A DNA stretch of 36,643 nucleotides from positions 1 to 36,643 of the forward strand of contig NVUJ01000007.1 in assembly GCA_002733135.1 (NCBI GenBank). Direction: 5' to 3'. Each line of letters starts with the position of its first letter. Position 1 is the first letter of the stretch. Below the pieces are notes generated by a model, which saw only the letters and a list, made by a program, of their open reading frames with translations, was not told the DNA's origin and did not search any database. Shown piece after piece: positions 1 to 8,754 of this stretch. The translations under genes were made by a program, and so were the position numbers. This DNA is from Cycloclasticus sp. GTDB taxonomy: Bacteria > Pseudomonadota > Gammaproteobacteria > Methylococcales > Cycloclasticaceae.

Positions 1-1
1 T

Positions 2-166
2 GAAGCCCCCGACGGGGCATCAATTGCCGAGATTGCCAAGGCCACGAAATGGTTGCCGCATACAATTCGCGGGGCCATTTCTGGCGCGTTGAAAAAACGC
101 CTTGGCCTGACCATCACCTCCGAGAAAATCGAAGGGCGTGGGCGAACCTACAAAATCGCGTCCTGA
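2..166 (+). CDS. DUF3489 domain protein, C-terminal fragment
   Basis: An open frame enters from the left edge and ends at a TGA, giving the last 54 residues of a protein. The residues read as a winged-helix-like tail: an IAEIAKATKW helix, a PHTIRGAISGALKK recognition-like segment, then a basic EGRGRTYKIAS end. This matches the C-terminal pattern of DUF3489 proteins, which are common in Alphaproteobacteria and their mobile DNA and have no established function. Base composition is clearly richer in GC than the rest of the window. The start lies outside the window. A strong hairpin follows directly downstream. Family call is from memory of the pattern, not from a search. Confidence 0.6.
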   Translation, partial: EAPDGASIAEIAKATKWLPHTIRGAISGALKKRLGLTITSEKIEGRGRTYKIAS

Positions 167-185
167 TCATTTCCACCGATTGTCG

Positions 186-208
186 CCGCCGTCCGGTTCG
201 GGCGGCGG
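186..208 (+). terminator. Hairpin terminator after the DUF3489 fragment
   Basis: CCGCCGTCCG, a GTT loop, then CGGGCGGCGG form a 10-bp stem with a single T-G wobble, 20 bp after the stop codon. The following bases are only moderately T-rich, so this could be a Rho-independent terminator or simply a strong transcript-end hairpin. Confidence 0.6.
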
Positions 209-265
209 TATTCGTTTGCCAACTTGGCGTTTGACCGACACAAGGCGCAAAATGGCGCGTTTGTT

Positions 266-478
266 TCATGGTGCCACCCCGTCATCCGTCGTTATCAAAC
301 CGAGCCGCAAGAATTCGGAACGCATGCGCTGCAACCAAGGGAACCACGCCGTTGCCACAAAGTCGAAGCCGGTCCACCCTGTGGGCCAGCCCATCAGCGC
401 CTCGACAAAGGCTGGGTTCAAGCTGCGGCGCTGATCGCAGATACTCTCGCCATCCCCCGAGATCGTCAGGGCTGTCAA
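266..478 (-). pseudogene. Phage-type DNA methylase, C-terminal fragment (truncated)
   Basis: The minus-strand frame encodes a tail with the signature LNPAFVEALMGWPTGWT followed by an aromatic/basic helix. This resembles the C-terminus of DNA-cytosine methyltransferase-like proteins found in alphaproteobacterial prophages. No catalytic motifs are present. Reading upstream, the frame runs without homology-like sequence through the ppa terminator to the ppa stop codon, so the gene is cut off at about 479-490 and the nominal TTG at 478 is not a real start. It converges on the DUF3489 fragment and shares its high GC. It is best read as a gene broken by the sequence join. Family assignment is moderately confident. 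Confidence 0.5.
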
Positions 479-484
479 CAGACA

Positions 485-523
485 GAAAAAAACCGCTGGG
501 TCGAAAAGAACACCAGCGGTTAC
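485..523 (-). terminator. Rho-independent terminator of ppa
   Basis: On the minus strand AACCGCTGG (521-513) pairs perfectly with CCAGCGGTT (499-491) around a 13-nt loop. It is followed by a run of T residues to about 485. It lies about 25 bp after the ppa stop and marks the last clearly native sequence before the foreign left end. Confidence 0.85.
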
Positions 524-544
524 TAACCTAAAACTTGTTATTAT

Positions 545-1093
545 TTAGAAACGAGGTTTGTCTTGAGCAGCGTTGTAACGAGCAACACTTTCCATAATTT
601 CTTTAGCAGCATCATCAAGGCCGCCCCACCCATTAATTTTTACCCATTTATTAGGTTCTAAATCTTTGTAATGTTCAAAGAAGTGAGAAATCCGATCTAA
701 CATGAGAGTGGAAATATCTTCATAAGATTTAACGTTATCATAGAGTGGCGTTAACTTAGAAACAGGCACAGCTAGAATTTTCGCATCTTCGCCAGCTTCG
801 TCAGTCATTTTCAGTACGCCTATTGGGCGGCATCGAATAACAGAACCATTCATTAATGGCACAGGTGTTTTCACTAACACGTCAACAGGGTCGCCATCGT
901 CAGATAAAGTATGTGGAATGTAACCGTAATTACAAGGGTAATGCATTGCAGTACCCATAAAGCGGTCTACAAATAATGAACCTGAGTCTTTATCCACTTC
1001 ATATTTTATAGGGTCAGAATGTGATGGTATTTCGATAATAACATTGATGTCATTTGGTAAATCTATGCCAGAAGGGACTAAATTTAGACTCAT
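545..1093 (-). CDS. ppa: Soluble inorganic pyrophosphatase (family I)
   Basis: Cytoplasmic Mg2+-dependent enzyme that hydrolyses pyrophosphate to two phosphates and so drives biosynthetic reactions forward. The 182 residues match the family I length (176 in E. coli). Metal- and substrate-binding motifs are intact: DGDPVD at 66-71, DEAGEDAK at 98-105, the YPCNYGYIP segment at 52-60, and [12 protein letters not shown] near the C-terminus. The ATG at 1093 is preceded by AAGGAA at good spacing. The gene is monocistronic, ends in a strong terminator, and is divergent from the membrane pyrophosphatase hppA, so two different PPi-consuming enzymes share one intergenic region. No defects seen. Confidence 0.97.
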   Translation of the reverse strand: MSLNLVPSGIDLPNDINVIIEIPSHSDPIKYEVDKDSGSLFVDRFMGTAMHYPCNYGYIPHTLSDDGDPVDVLVKTPVPLMNGSVIRCRPIGVLKMTDEAGEDAKILAVPVSKLTPLYDNVKSYEDISTLMLDRISHFFEHYKDLEPNKWVKINGWGGLDDAAKEIMESVARYNAAQDKPRF

Positions 1094-1134
1094 GTTTTTT
1101 CCTTATCTTTGCGGTTAATTAAATGCTGTGGTGC

Positions 1135-1163
1135 ATTATACAGAAACGACGATAAATATTTAA
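1135..1163 (-). promoter_or_regulatory. Candidate sigma-70 promoter of ppa
   Basis: The minus strand has a perfect TATAAT at 1140-1135 with a weak TTAAAT about 17 bp upstream (1163-1158), about 45 bp before the ppa start. The -10 is convincing; the -35 is not. The rest of the 1094-1264 divergent region, which must also hold the hppA promoter, shows no other clear element. Confidence 0.4.
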
Positions 1164-1264
1164 GGTTTCTGCTTGCAACACTAGTGATTGGGGAGTAAAA
1201 AAGACAAGTTGTTTCGTTTAGGAAAAATCCTGAAGTAGTTAATCAAAAAAAATAGGGAGAAAGC

Positions 1265-3271
1265 ATGGAGTTAAGTCATTTATTACCACCCATCATTGGG
1301 GGGTTCGGTTTGTACGCGGCCAAGTACGTTTATGGCTTGGTGATGAAGTATCCCGAAGGGGAAGGCAAAGTCGCCAAGATTGCCGAACAAATTCATTCGG
1401 GTGCGATGGTCTTTATGAAACGCGAATACACCATGCTAGCTAAGTTTGCTGCTGTGTTGTTTGTTTTGACGTTTATCTTCCTCGGTTGGGCTACGGCGCT
1501 TTGTTTCTTCTTCGGAGCGATGGCATCTGGTTTGGCAGGCTACATAGGGATGAATACAGCGACTAAAGCAAATGTTCGAACGACCACTGCTGCGCACACA
1601 GAAGGTGCGGAAGCTGCACTATCAGTGGCTTTTTTTGGTGGCTCTATTATGGGTCTGGCCGTTGCATCACTGGGCTTAATGGGTCTTGGGTTGATGTACT
1701 TGTTTTTCGGTAGTGACCCAGAAACATCACACGCGATTCATGGCTTTGCCATGGGCGCGTCAGTCGTCGCCTTATTCTCCCGTGTTGGCGGCGGTATCTT
1801 TACAAAAAGTGCAGACGTCGGCGCTGATTTGGTGGGCAAGCTTGAAGCAGGTATCCCTGAAGATGATCCACGAAACCCGGGCGTTATTGCTGATAACGTG
1901 GGCGACAACGTAGGTGATGTCGCGGGTATGGGTTCGGATATTTTCGAGTCGTATTGTGGTTCGATGATTGCAACCATTGCCATTGCATCAACGATGTCGG
2001 CTGTTGTGTTGTCAGAACTGGGTGCGCAATCCAGCCTAATGTTCTTGCCATTGGCTTTAGCGTCTATTGGTTTAATCTGTTCTATTGGCGGTATTATTAT
2101 CGTTAAAAAGAACGCGGCAAAATCTCCAGAAAAGGCATTGCGCATGGGCACGATGGGTGCATCAGTGTTATTCATTATTGCGGCTTTGTTGCTTATTTTA
2201 ATGATGGATGTAAACACCTATGTTTGGATGGCCGTGCTTGCTGGTGCAGTTGGCGGCATTATCATTGGTCTTGTCACTGAATATTACACAGCCGGAGCAC
2301 CGGTTCAACATATCGCAAAATCGGGTGAAACAGGCGCAGCAACGGTGATGATTTCTGGCTTAGCGATTGGCATGCAATCAGTGGCAATCCCTGTGTTCAC
2401 GATTTGTGGTGTGATTGCAGTCTCTAGCCACTTTGCTGATTTATACGGCGTGGGTATAGCAGCGGTTGGCATGTTGGCCACCGTGGGTATCACCATGGCG
2501 ATTGATGCTTATGGTCCGGTTGCAGATAACGCAGGCGGTATTGCTGAAATGGGCGGTTTGGGTGAAGAAACGCGAAAAATCACCGATTCATTAGATGAGT
2601 TGGGTAATACAACGGCGGCGATTGGTAAAGGGTTTGCGATTGGTGCGGCTGCGTTAGCGGCCCTAGCGATTATTACCGCGTTTATAGAAACGGTTTCAGC
2701 GCAAATACCTAATTTTTCGTTGGAATTAAATGATCCGCAGGTGCTGATAGGCTTGTTTATTGGCGGGGTTATCCCGTTTGTTATCGCAGCACTTACCATG
2801 ACGGCAGTGGGTGACGCTGCCTTCGAAATGATCAAAGAAATTCGTCGTCAGTTTAGAGAAATTGACGGTTTATTAGAAGGTACAGCAGAACCCGATACCG
2901 AACGATGCATAGATATTGCGACGACTGCCGCGCTTAAGAAAATGATTTTGCCAGGTGTTATCGCAGTGAGTGCGCCACCGTTGGTTGGTTTTTTAATTGG
3001 CGCAGAAGCCTTGGGTGGCATGTTGTCGGGTGCGTTGTTATGTTGCGTATTGATGGCGCTAATGATGGCCAATGCCGGTGGTGCATGGGATAACGCCAAA
3101 AAGTACGTTGAAAAAGGCAATTTGGGCGGTAAAGGTTCTGATACGCATACAGCCGTTGTTGTCGGTGATACCGTGGGTGACCCGTTTAAAGATACATCAG
3201 GCCCGTCAATGAATATTCTTATTAACGTGATGGCGATTGTTAGTTTGGTGATTGCGCCTTTATTGGGTTAA
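1265..3271 (+). CDS. hppA: Membrane-bound ion-translocating pyrophosphatase
   Basis: Integral membrane pyrophosphatase that couples PPi hydrolysis to outward pumping of H+ (or Na+) across the inner membrane. The 668 residues form many hydrophobic segments, as expected for the 16-helix family. The active-site loop is intact: [18 protein letters not shown] at about 184-201, then [18 protein letters not shown] to 221, and the C-terminal [12 protein letters not shown] and [15 protein letters not shown] motifs. The [14 protein letters not shown] segment carries Ala where K+-independent enzymes have Lys, which predicts the K+-dependent subclass. Whether H+ or Na+ is pumped cannot be read with confidence. 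AGGGAGA sits before the ATG. A terminator follows 20 bp after the stop. Confidence 0.97.
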   Translation: MELSHLLPPIIGGFGLYAAKYVYGLVMKYPEGEGKVAKIAEQIHSGAMVFMKREYTMLAKFAAVLFVLTFIFLGWATALCFFFGAMASGLAGYIGMNTATKANVRTTTAAHTEGAEAALSVAFFGGSIMGLAVASLGLMGLGLMYLFFGSDPETSHAIHGFAMGASVVALFSRVGGGIFTKSADVGADLVGKLEAGIPEDDPRNPGVIADNVGDNVGDVAGMGSDIFESYCGSMIATIAIASTMSAVVLSELGAQSSLMFLPLALASIGLICSIGGIIIVKKNAAKSPEKALRMGTMGASVLFIIAALLLILMMDVNTYVWMAVLAGAVGGIIIGLVTEYYTAGAPVQHIAKSGETGAATVMISGLAIGMQSVAIPVFTICGVIAVSSHFADLYGVGIAAVGMLATVGITMAIDAYGPVADNAGGIAEMGGLGEETRKITDSLDELGNTTAAIGKGFAIGAAALAALAIITAFIETVSAQIPNFSLELNDPQVLIGLFIGGVIPFVIAALTMTAVGDAAFEMIKEIRRQFREIDGLLEGTAEPDTERCIDIATTAALKKMILPGVIAVSAPPLVGFLIGAEALGGMLSGALLCCVLMALMMANAGGAWDNAKKYVEKGNLGGKGSDTHTAVVVGDTVGDPFKDTSGPSMNILINVMAIVSLVIAPLLG

Positions 3272-3291
3272 ATCCTAGAACGTAAACAAAT

Positions 3292-3323
3292 AAAAAGGCA
3301 ACTGTGTAAGCAGTTGCCTTTTT
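3292..3323 (+). terminator. Terminator of hppA
   Basis: AAAAAGGCAACTG and CAGTTGCCTTTTT form a perfect 13-bp stem around TGTAAG, with the 3' arm ending in a T-run. It lies about 20 bp after the hppA stop, between hppA and lgt. Confidence 0.92.
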
Positions 3324-3382
3324 GTCTGTCTCAAGATTATATTTTCCATATAATACATATTTTTAAAACGACTAATTATTCG

Positions 3383-4159
3383 ATGCTGACGTACCCCAAT
3401 ATTGACCCCGTTGCACTCGCCTTAGGCCCTGTGAAAATTCATTGGTATGGCGTTATGTACTTGATTGGTTTTGTCGGTGCTTGGTTATTGGGGCGCGTAA
3501 GAGCAAAAAAATTAGGTTGGGATGTTGAGCAAGTTGATGACCTGATTTTTTATGCGGCTATGGGCGTGGTGTTGGGTGGCCGCATTGGCTATGTGTTGTT
3601 TTATAACTTTCCTGCGTTTGCCGATAACCCGCTTATTTTATTCAAAATTTGGCAAGGCGGTATGTCGTTCCACGGTGGTTTAATTGGCGTGGGTTTGTCG
3701 ATGTTATTGTTTGGTCGAAAATACAAGCACCGCTTTTTTGAGGTGATTGATTTTGTTGTGCCGTTAGTGCCTATTGGGTTGGGCGCAGGTCGGGTAGGTA
3801 ATTTTATAAACGGTGAACTGTGGGGTAAGCCAACGGATTTCAGTTTAGGTATGCTGGTGCCAGGTTTAGGCAGTTTGCCTCGGCACCCTTCACAATTATA
3901 CGAGGCGGCGCTAGAAGGCGTTGTGTTGTTCCTGTTACTGTGGGTATATACCAGCAAGCCAAAGCCAATGATGGCGGCAACGGGGTTATTTTTAATGGGC
4001 TACGGGGCGTTTAGATTTCTGGTTGAATTTGTACGCTTGCCAGATGCGCACCTTGGCTATTTAGCATTTAATTGGCTAACGATGGGGCAGATATTATCCA
4101 CCCCAATGATTTTATTAGGAGGTTTTTTAATGACGAAGGCCTATCAAAAAGGATTGTAA
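3383..4159 (+). CDS. lgt: Prolipoprotein diacylglyceryl transferase
   Basis: Inner-membrane enzyme that transfers diacylglycerol from phosphatidylglycerol to the lipobox cysteine of prolipoproteins, the first step of lipoprotein maturation. The ATG at 3383 gives 258 residues beginning [13 protein letters not shown] longer in-frame ATG at 3314 would begin inside the hppA terminator and adds a non-conserved leader, so it was rejected. Family motifs are present: [12 protein letters not shown] at about 19-30, SFHGGL at 95-100 and [15 protein letters not shown] at about 135-148 with the essential arginine. Several membrane helices are visible. It is followed 3 bp later by thyA, and lgt-thyA-folA forms a conserved gammaproteobacterial cluster. 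No strong Shine-Dalgarno is seen. Confidence 0.96.
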   Translation: MLTYPNIDPVALALGPVKIHWYGVMYLIGFVGAWLLGRVRAKKLGWDVEQVDDLIFYAAMGVVLGGRIGYVLFYNFPAFADNPLILFKIWQGGMSFHGGLIGVGLSMLLFGRKYKHRFFEVIDFVVPLVPIGLGAGRVGNFINGELWGKPTDFSLGMLVPGLGSLPRHPSQLYEAALEGVVLFLLLWVYTSKPKPMMAATGLFLMGYGAFRFLVEFVRLPDAHLGYLAFNWLTMGQILSTPMILLGGFLMTKAYQKGL

Positions 4160-4162
4160 GAA

Positions 4163-4957
4163 ATGAAACAGTATTTAGAATTGATGCAAGATATTCTCGA
4201 TAACGGTACGAACAAAGAAGACCGAACGGGCACGGGCACGCGTTCGGTATTTGGTCGCCAAATGCGATTTGATTTGTCAAAAGGCTTTCCATTAGTAACT
4301 ACTAAAAAATTACATTTACGTTCGATTATTCATGAGCTGCTGTGGTTTTTAAATGGCGATACCAATACCGCGTATTTAAACGAAAATGGCGTGAAAATTT
4401 GGGATGAATGGGCTGATGAAAACGGAGACTTAGGCCCCGTTTATGGGCATCAATGGCGCTCGTGGCCAACACCATCGGGCGGTAATATTGATCAAATTTC
4501 TGAAGTGTTAGAGCAGATTAAAAATACGCCGGATTCACGCCGATTAATTGTTAGCGCATGGAATGTCGGTCAAGTCCCAGATATGGCGTTACCACCGTGC
4601 CACTTGTTGTTTCAGTTTTACGTGGCGGATGGTCGCTTGTCTTGTCAGCTATATCAACGTTCAGCCGATTTCTTTTTAGGCGTACCCTTCAATATTGCCA
4701 GCTATGCATTGCTAACCCATATGGTTGCGCAACAAGCAGGCTTAGACGTGGGTGACTTTGTTTGGACAGGCGGCGATGTGCACTTATACAACAACCATTT
4801 CGAACAAGCTAATTTGCAATTGTCACGCGATACATTGGCGTTGCCACAGCTAAACATTGCTCGAAAACCTGCCAGTTTATTTGATTATAGCTATGACGAT
4901 TTCGAAATAGTTGGCTATGAATCGCATGCGGGTATAAAAGCACCTGTCGCTATCTAA
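4163..4957 (+). CDS. thyA: Thymidylate synthase
   Basis: Methylates dUMP to dTMP using 5,10-methylene-tetrahydrofolate, releasing dihydrofolate that the next gene (folA) reduces again. It is 264 residues, identical in length to the E. coli enzyme. The nucleophile Cys146 lies in [18 protein letters not shown] at 20-26 and [18 protein letters not shown] supply the phosphate-binding arginines and dUMP contacts. The C-terminus ends APVAI as in the family. The start lies 3 bp after lgt, with AAGGATT inside the lgt end as a possible ribosome site. The stop shares one base with the folA start (TAATG), implying coupled translation. Confidence 0.98.
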   Translation: MKQYLELMQDILDNGTNKEDRTGTGTRSVFGRQMRFDLSKGFPLVTTKKLHLRSIIHELLWFLNGDTNTAYLNENGVKIWDEWADENGDLGPVYGHQWRSWPTPSGGNIDQISEVLEQIKNTPDSRRLIVSAWNVGQVPDMALPPCHLLFQFYVADGRLSCQLYQRSADFFLGVPFNIASYALLTHMVAQQAGLDVGDFVWTGGDVHLYNNHFEQANLQLSRDTLALPQLNIARKPASLFDYSYDDFEIVGYESHAGIKAPVAI

Positions 4958-5448
4958 TGATTTCAATGATTGTTGCGATGGGTGAAAACAATGCCATCGG
5001 AAAAGATAATGAGCTGCTTTGGCACTTGCCAGAAGACTTTAAGCACTTTAAATCAGTCACGATGGGTAAGCCTATTTTAATGGGACGTAAAACTTACCAA
5101 TCGATTGGTATGCCGTTGCCGGGTAGGAAAAATATAGTGGTGACACGTGATAAAGGTTTTTTTGTTGAAGGCGTCACCATCGTCGATTCTATTGAAGAAG
5201 CGTTAGAGGTTAGTCGTCAGTATGATGAGGTGATGGTGATAGGCGGTGCAAGTTTTTATGATCAGATGCTTCCGTTGGCGGATAAGTTATATGTAACGCG
5301 TGTACATAAGAGCTTTGAGGCGGATGCTTTTTTTCCAGCTATAAATATGGAAGAGTGGCAGGTGTTAGAGCGAACCGAACACGCGGTCGATGACAAGCAT
5401 GCCTATAGTTTTTCTTTTGTGAATTATGAGCGAATTACAAAGACTTAA
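4957..5448 (+). CDS. folA: Dihydrofolate reductase (type I)
   Basis: NADPH-dependent reduction of dihydrofolate to tetrahydrofolate, completing the thymidylate cycle begun by thyA. The 163 residues match chromosomal FolA length. Visible features are the Met20-type loop (NNAIGKDNELLWHLPEDF) with the proton-relay Asp27, and the cofactor-binding segments MGRKTYQSIG and VIGGASFYDQ. The ATG overlaps the thyA stop by one base. The 3' end overlaps the convergent apaH by 14 bp, so there is no room for a terminator between them. Confidence 0.97.
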   Translation: MISMIVAMGENNAIGKDNELLWHLPEDFKHFKSVTMGKPILMGRKTYQSIGMPLPGRKNIVVTRDKGFFVEGVTIVDSIEEALEVSRQYDEVMVIGGASFYDQMLPLADKLYVTRVHKSFEADAFFPAINMEEWQVLERTEHAVDDKHAYSFSFVNYERITKT

Positions 5449-6262
5449 TTGACCGTTCGCAATCTATAGAAATAACTTGTTCTGACCCATCCAATTTCAT
5501 TGCGCTGAGCGAACCTCCCCATAAACAGCCTGTATCTAAACACGTCGCATTATTTTGCTGGTGAAGTCCCAGAGTGGACCAATGACCAAAGACGATTTTT
5601 TGCCCGCCATTTTTTCTATTAGGCGCATCAAACCATGGTATTAAACTGTCTGCTTGTGTGCCAATTGCGCCTTTTTCTATCAAGTTTATACGGCCATTTT
5701 TGTCACAAAACCTTAACCGTGTAAAACAGTTGATGATAAAGCGCAGACGATCATTACCGGTTAGGTTTATATCCCAATAATCAGGTTGATTGCCATACAT
5801 AGAGGCTAAAAATTCATTGATATTGTCGCTTTGTATATGGCTCTCAAGCTCTCTGGCGTACTGACGAGTATCTTCAATTGACCACTGTGGCGGGAGGCCT
5901 GCATGAAGCATGCTATAGCCTACATTACTGTCTTCATAAAAAAACGGCTGAGAGCGAAGCCATTGAATTAACACATCGGCATCACCGGCATCAAGAATGT
6001 CTGAAAAAGTATCGGTGTGGTGAGGGTCTTTATGTTCAAACGCGATTGCCAAAAAATGGCACTCATGGTTGCCTAGTACACTGCGGGCACTATCTCCTAG
6101 TGAGATGATAAAGCGCAACGTTTCTAATGAATGAGGGCCGCGATTTATTAGGTCGCCGGTAAACCAAAGTTGATCGTTGCTTGGGTCGAACCTGAGCTTG
6201 TCTAATAATCGGCGTAATGAATCATAACAACCTTGAACATCACCAATGGCATAGGTTGTCAT
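5435..6262 (-). CDS. apaH: Symmetrical bis(5'-nucleosyl)-tetraphosphatase
   Basis: Hydrolyses diadenosine tetraphosphate (Ap4A) symmetrically to two ADP; the family also decaps Np4-capped RNA. The metallophosphatase motifs appear in order near the N-terminus of the 275-residue protein: GDVQG at 7-11, GDLINRG at 36-42 and LGNHE at 63-67, with later conserved metal-binding His residues (for example FGHWS). The gene starts 12 bp after apaG, the usual apaG-apaH pairing. Its last 14 bp overlap the convergent folA. Confidence 0.96.
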   Translation of the reverse strand: MTTYAIGDVQGCYDSLRRLLDKLRFDPSNDQLWFTGDLINRGPHSLETLRFIISLGDSARSVLGNHECHFLAIAFEHKDPHHTDTFSDILDAGDADVLIQWLRSQPFFYEDSNVGYSMLHAGLPPQWSIEDTRQYARELESHIQSDNINEFLASMYGNQPDYWDINLTGNDRLRFIINCFTRLRFCDKNGRINLIEKGAIGTQADSLIPWFDAPNRKNGGQKIVFGHWSTLGLHQQNNATCLDTGCLWGGSLSAMKLDGSEQVISIDCERSIKSL

Positions 6263-6274
6263 ATGTAATACGCT

Positions 6275-6658
6275 TTAATGCAGCGTTCTGGGGATGGATA
6301 ATGAAAAAGTGGGGATTAGCGCGGTGAATTTTTCACCGTCAGCATCCATCATGTCATAACTGCCTTGCATGGCGCCCACGGATGTTTCTAATACAGCACC
6401 GCTCGTATATTCAAACGACTCGCCCGGTTGAATGTGTGGCTGTTCGCCCACCACGCCTTCGCCATGCACTTCTTGTACCTTACCGTTTGAATCAGTAATA
6501 ACCCAATGGCGGCTAACGAGTTGGGCTTCAACATTGCCGTTATTCTTAATGGTGATGGAATAGGCGAAAACGTACCTTGCAGCTTCAGGTTCTGAAGAGG
6601 ATGCAATATAAGCCGTATCAACGTTGACTTGAATGTTTTGTCGTTTTAAATCGCTCAT
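6275..6658 (-). CDS. apaG: ApaG domain protein
   Basis: Small single-domain protein of 127 residues, the normal ApaG length, with an immunoglobulin-like beta fold. The typical core is visible: YVFAYSITIKNNGN, a HWVITDSNGKVQEVHGEGVVGEQP segment, and QPGESFEYTSGA. The GEGVVG stretch is the family's conserved glycine loop. ApaG is linked by operon to ApaH and binds phosphate or pyrophosphate in some homologues, but its cellular role is not settled. It is the first gene of apaG-apaH and divergent from mpl across 150 bp. Confidence 0.94.
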   Translation of the reverse strand: MSDLKRQNIQVNVDTAYIASSSEPEAARYVFAYSITIKNNGNVEAQLVSRHWVITDSNGKVQEVHGEGVVGEQPHIQPGESFEYTSGAVLETSVGAMQGSYDMMDADGEKFTALIPTFSLSIPRTLH

Positions 6659-6736
6659 AACTGTATTTTACTATTAAAGAAGGTATAAAGCTGATTTGAG
6701 TGGAAAGGCTGTATTTTCCATTTAAACGAAACTTAT

Positions 6737-6752
6737 GCCCTTTGGGTATAAA
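6737..6752 (+). promoter_or_regulatory. Candidate mpl promoter with CCCTTTGGG element
   Basis: GCCCTTTGGGTATAAA carries a -10-like TATAAA (6747-6752) immediately behind a CCCTTTGGG inverted repeat, about 57 bp before the mpl start. The same 15-base string GCCCTTTGGGTATAA occurs in the dsbD upstream region on the minus strand. No good -35 is visible at 16-18 bp. Confidence 0.4.
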
Positions 6753-6794
6753 TGCTAATAACATCGCAGTAAGATGTTCCTAAGCGATATTATC

Positions 6795-6800
6795 AAGGAA
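6795..6800 (+). promoter_or_regulatory. Ribosome binding site fixing the TTG start of mpl
   Basis: AAGGAA lies 8 bp before TTG at 6809. The nearby ATG at 6802 is out of frame, so this site supports TTG as the genuine start codon. Confidence 0.7.
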
Positions 6801-6808
6801 AATGGGAT

Positions 6809-8164
6809 TTGAGAGTACATATTTTAGGTATTTGTGGCACTTTTATGGGTGGTTTGGCGGTGATGGCCAAGCAACTAGGTCACACCGTGACCGGTTCGGA
6901 TGCAGGTGTATACCCGCCAATGAGCACACAGCTGGAAGCAGAAGGCATTGAGCTAATGAAGGGTTACAGCGCTGATAACTTGGCCTCTAAGCCAGATATA
7001 GTAGTGATTGGCAATGCACTATCACGCGGTAATGAAGAAGTGGAAGCCGTACTTAATCTGGGTCTTGCATATACGTCTGGCGCACAATGGTTGGCAGAGC
7101 ACGTATTACAAAATCGTTGGGTGTTAGCAGTAGCTGGAACGCATGGTAAAACGACAAGCAGTTCAATGCTAGCGTGGATATTGGAATACGCGGGGTTAAA
7201 ACCAGGTTTTTTAATTGGTGGCGTACCCTTAAATTTTGGCATTTCCGCGCGCTTGGGTGAATCGGATTATTTCGTGATAGAAGCGGATGAATACGACACG
7301 GCCTTTTTCGATAAGCGTTCTAAGTTTGTTCATTACCGCCCGAAAACTTGTGTGTTGAATAACCTAGAGTTTGATCATGCTGATATTTTTGATGACCTTG
7401 ATGCCATCAAACGCCAATTTCACCACCTCATTCGAACAGTGCCTAATAATGGCTTACTAATTTCTCCCGCTGATGATGAGAATTTAGATGACGTGTTAAC
7501 ACAAGGTTGCTGGTCTCCTATTGAAAAGATAAATAGTGGCGGATCACAAGATGCACAATGGTCTGTCGATAATGAAGAGGTTGGCGAAGGGCGGTTCGAT
7601 GTTTTCCATAAAAATACCTTAATGGGTCGAATCGACTGGTCGCTAAGTGGCCGACATAATGTGTCTAATGCACTGGGTGCGATTGCCGCAGCTCATCATA
7701 TTGGGGTAGAGCCTGCACAAGCGATTGAAGCATTAACCACATTCAAGAACGTTAAGCGCCGAATGGAAATTAGAGCGGTCATTAACGATATTACCTTGTA
7801 CGATGATTTTGCGCACCATCCAACAGCTATTGCCAGCACGATGGCGGGCTTACGTGGGAAAGTAGGTCAGCAGCGTATTATTGCGGTGCTTGAACCGCGT
7901 TCGAACACCATGAAAATGGGCGTGCATAAAGAGACATTATTGCCATCATTGTCAGAGGCGGATAGGGCCTTTATTTATATGCCTAAAGATGTGGACTGGC
8001 CTATCAATTTAGATGAGTATCCAACTATCAACGTTTTCACCAGCATGGATAAACTTATTGAAGAAGTCGTCCATGAAACTCAGCCTAACGATCATGTGCT
8101 GTTTATGAGTAATGGTGGTTTCGGAGGGATTCACCAAAAAGTTGAGGACTTATTGAAGGGTTAA
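6809..8164 (+). CDS. mpl: UDP-MurNAc:L-Ala-gamma-D-Glu-meso-DAP ligase
   Basis: Peptidoglycan-recycling ligase that joins the recovered tripeptide L-Ala-gamma-D-Glu-meso-DAP to UDP-MurNAc in the cytoplasm. The 451 residues (E. coli Mpl is 457) show the Mur-ligase layout: an N-terminal Rossmann-type domain starting RVHILGICGTFMGGLAVMAK, the ATP loop GTHGKTT at 110-116, and a C-terminal ligase domain with YDDFAHHPTA. The MGGLA variant and length separate Mpl from MurC. Translation starts at TTG with AAGGAA 8 bp upstream. A LON-domain gene follows 5 bp after the stop. Confidence 0.96.
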   Translation: MRVHILGICGTFMGGLAVMAKQLGHTVTGSDAGVYPPMSTQLEAEGIELMKGYSADNLASKPDIVVIGNALSRGNEEVEAVLNLGLAYTSGAQWLAEHVLQNRWVLAVAGTHGKTTSSSMLAWILEYAGLKPGFLIGGVPLNFGISARLGESDYFVIEADEYDTAFFDKRSKFVHYRPKTCVLNNLEFDHADIFDDLDAIKRQFHHLIRTVPNNGLLISPADDENLDDVLTQGCWSPIEKINSGGSQDAQWSVDNEEVGEGRFDVFHKNTLMGRIDWSLSGRHNVSNALGAIAAAHHIGVEPAQAIEALTTFKNVKRRMEIRAVINDITLYDDFAHHPTAIASTMAGLRGKVGQQRIIAVLEPRSNTMKMGVHKETLLPSLSEADRAFIYMPKDVDWPINLDEYPTINVFTSMDKLIEEVVHETQPNDHVLFMSNGGFGGIHQKVEDLLKG

Positions 8165-8169
8165 TTTAA

Positions 8170-8754
8170 ATGCGAACAGCAACTGACAACGTGCCAATTT
8201 TTCCCTTATCAATGGTGCTTTTTCCTGAAGGCGTATTATCGCTTAGAGTTTTTGAAACGCGTTATTTAGATATGATCAGCCGTTGTTTGAAAGACGATGT
8301 TCCTTTCGGCATTTGCATGATTACCGAAGGCTCTGAAGTTGGGCTGGCGGCTAGCTGTTATCAGATGGGCACCTTGGCAAAAATTGTTAATTGGGACCAA
8401 GCGCCGGATGGAGTGCTCAATATTGAAGTGTTGGGTTGCCAGCGCTTTAATATTTTACAAAGAGATGTTGCAAGCAATGAATTGACAACAGCGGTCATTC
8501 AAATTTTAGATGAGACAACACTAACTCGAATACCTGAGGAGTTAAGCGATTTAACACATATGCTGAAAAGAGCAATTAGTAAACAACAACCTAATCTTTT
8601 GATAGATGATGAACAATTTAATGATGCTAATTGGGTGAGTTATCGCTTAACTGAGATTTTGCCAATAGAAAATATAATGAGACAACGCCTTTTAGAAATA
8701 GAAGACCCTATTGATAGGCTGCAGATGGTTTTAGGGTTGTTTACCAAGCGTTAA
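8170..8754 (+). CDS. LON N-terminal (substrate-binding) domain protein
   Basis: A 194-residue protein made of just the LON substrate-recognition domain. It has IFPLSMVLFPEGVLSLRVFETRYLDM at the start, PFGICMI and a GCQRF turn, followed by a helical C-terminal part. There is no AAA+ or protease domain, so it is not a Lon protease. This stand-alone family is widespread in Proteobacteria without a defined job; peptide binding is only inferred from Lon. It sits 5 bp downstream of mpl and is probably co-transcribed. Its last 4 bp overlap the convergent dedA gene. Confidence 0.9.
   Translation: MRTATDNVPIFPLSMVLFPEGVLSLRVFETRYLDMISRCLKDDVPFGICMITEGSEVGLAASCYQMGTLAKIVNWDQAPDGVLNIEVLGCQRFNILQRDVASNELTTAVIQILDETTLTRIPEELSDLTHMLKRAISKQQPNLLIDDEQFNDANWVSYRLTEILPIENIMRQRLLEIEDPIDRLQMVLGLFTKR

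Noticed and set aside
49-531. Several overlapping open frames in the GC-rich left end
   Set aside because: High GC lowers stop frequency. Only the DUF3489 frame and the minus-strand methylase tail show family-like sequence.
3314-3382. Longer lgt start at 3314
   Set aside because: It starts inside the hppA terminator and adds a leader not seen in Lgt; 3383 gives the conserved N-terminus.
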